A stretch of 64,000 bases of DNA, taken from contig JAFGKD010000053.1 in NCBI GenBank assembly GCA_016928775.1, positions 1-64,000 on the forward strand. Reading direction: 5' to 3'. The position numbers were made by a program, and so were the translations under genes. A model generated the notes under the pieces. The model was not told the origin of the DNA, ran no database searches, and worked only from the letters and a program-made list of their open reading frames with translations. How positions within the stretch are numbered: position 1 is the stretch's first letter; each line of letters opens with the position of its first letter. Shown in pieces: positions 63,457 to 64,000 of the stretch. This stretch comes from Candidatus Zhuqueibacterota bacterium (GTDB lineage Bacteria; Zhuqueibacterota; Zhuqueibacteria; Residuimicrobiales; Krinioviventaceae).

Positions 63457-64000
63457 CTAATCCCGATTTTGCCGGTTAATAGCATAATATAGCAGTATCA
63501 GCGATGCAAAAAAGTTAACATATCGCATGAGTGCATCAAAGCTGATCCGATTTATACGAGGTGCGATTATTTCATCACCAGATTTAATACCCAGTTCACG
63601 AAGTGATACACCTGAATGGAGAGATTCCCAGAAATCAGCGTAGATGATTTCACCTTTTCGCATGACATACATATTCTCAGCAGCAAGATTGTTTGTCATT
63701 CCCCCGCCTTCCGCGACCACATCCCAAAATGAGGTATTGGGGCTAAACCGATACATGCCGGCATTGCCAAATTCACCTCTCAACACCACTCGAATGAGCG
63801 GAACAACAATGAGTTTCAGATCTTTGCCAAAGGTGCGAAATATTTGTTCCAAAGTCGTCGTAACTTCATCGACAGTCATATTTGCGATTTGTACAAGTCC
63901 AAATGATCCAAGCTGGATATTCCCTTCACCATCGATGATAAAGTCAACATTATGAAAGTTGGCCAGAATCCGGTCACCTTGTGGCGCCATATCATTTTCA
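63457..64000 (-). CDS. wza: Wza-type outer-membrane polysaccharide export protein (5' part cut by window)
   Basis: At least 181 residues. The frame stays open past the window end (ENDMAPQGDR), so ATG 63990 is unlikely to be the true start. The visible part has a poly-export domain (VDFIIDGEGNIQLGSFGLVQIANMTVDEV) and an SLBB domain (IRVVLRGEFGNAGMYRF, TSFWDVVAEGGGMTNNLA). The last segment has a C-terminal membrane helix (MRYVNFFASLILLYYAINRQ), as in the Wza C-terminal alpha-helical barrel. It forms the outer-membrane export pore. Confidence 0.92.
   Translation of the reverse strand, partial: ENDMAPQGDRILANFHNVDFIIDGEGNIQLGSFGLVQIANMTVDEVTTTLEQIFRTFGKDLKLIVVPLIRVVLRGEFGNAGMYRFSPNTSFWDVVAEGGGMTNNLAAENMYVMRKGEIIYADFWESLHSGVSLRELGIKSGDEIIAPRINRISFDALMRYVNFFASLILLYYAINRQNRD

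Overview
The window looks like chromosome from an FCB-group (Fibrobacterota-Chlorobiota-Bacteroidota superphylum) bacterium, most likely a candidate lineage near KSB1/Calditrichota. This placement is inference. It rests on several large secreted proteins ending in a type IX-secretion-like sorting domain with a YPNPFNP-type motif, a diderm toolkit (LptE, TonB-type receptors, Wza/Wzc), a FISUMP-domain protein, and dispersed ACGGAT-rich palindromic repeats. There is no rRNA, tRNA or CRISPR array. Gene density is high, and from 7.9 to 42 kb and 49 to 64 kb everything is on the minus strand.

0-7.1 kb (plus strand): a decaying diversity-generating retroelement (DGR). A secreted FISUMP protein with 97-residue tandem Ig/FN3-like repeats (1397-3900) carries a variable repeat (VR) at its 3' end, followed by a GC-rich hairpin, an avd gene, a second four-helix-bundle gene, an AAC-rich template repeat (TR, 4906-5013) and a reverse transcriptase with DGR hallmarks (GNLTSQ, YVDD). 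VR and TR differ mostly at TR adenines (11 of 16 substitutions). The cassette is damaged. The target has a 1-bp insertion, a TGG-to-TAG nonsense codon and a frameshift inside the VR. The TR breaks off directly into the RT core, so the 3' part of the TR and about 100 N-terminal RT residues are missing.

7.1-16 kb (minus strand): nutrient uptake. A cobalamin riboswitch with its own intrinsic terminator precedes a TonB-dependent receptor and a secreted beta-propeller that could be a BtuG analogue carrying a sorting domain. Upstream lies a second set: an ECF-type S component, a TonB-receptor-like barrel and a polytopic membrane protein.

16-42 kb (minus strand): a long run of close or overlapping genes. 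Reading from a good sigma70-type promoter at 42.05 kb the order is uvrB, purD, a sugar epimerase, a sigma54 activator, lptE, an acidic TPR protein, a GT2 glycosyltransferase, a secreted subtilase, coaE, comEC, a transmembrane pseudokinase, a 1465-residue secreted repeat protein, a TPR-PEGA protein, rnhB, a YraN protein and a small membrane protein. A strong terminator lies at 17.4 kb. Small unannotated ORFs and a possible small RNA sit at 16.8-17.7 kb.

42-49 kb (plus strand): a GHL10/DUF187 glycoside-hydrolase-like secreted protein, a conserved protein of unknown function, a membrane-anchored unknown protein and a secreted barrel-like protein.

49-64 kb (minus strand): an exopolysaccharide cluster of eleven genes: Wza (cut by the window end), Wzc tyrosine autokinase, UDP-sugar epimerase, initiating sugar transferase, GT4, asparagine synthase, glycerol-3-phosphate dehydrogenase, methyltransferase, SDR, pyruvyltransferase-like protein and a flippase-acyltransferase fusion.
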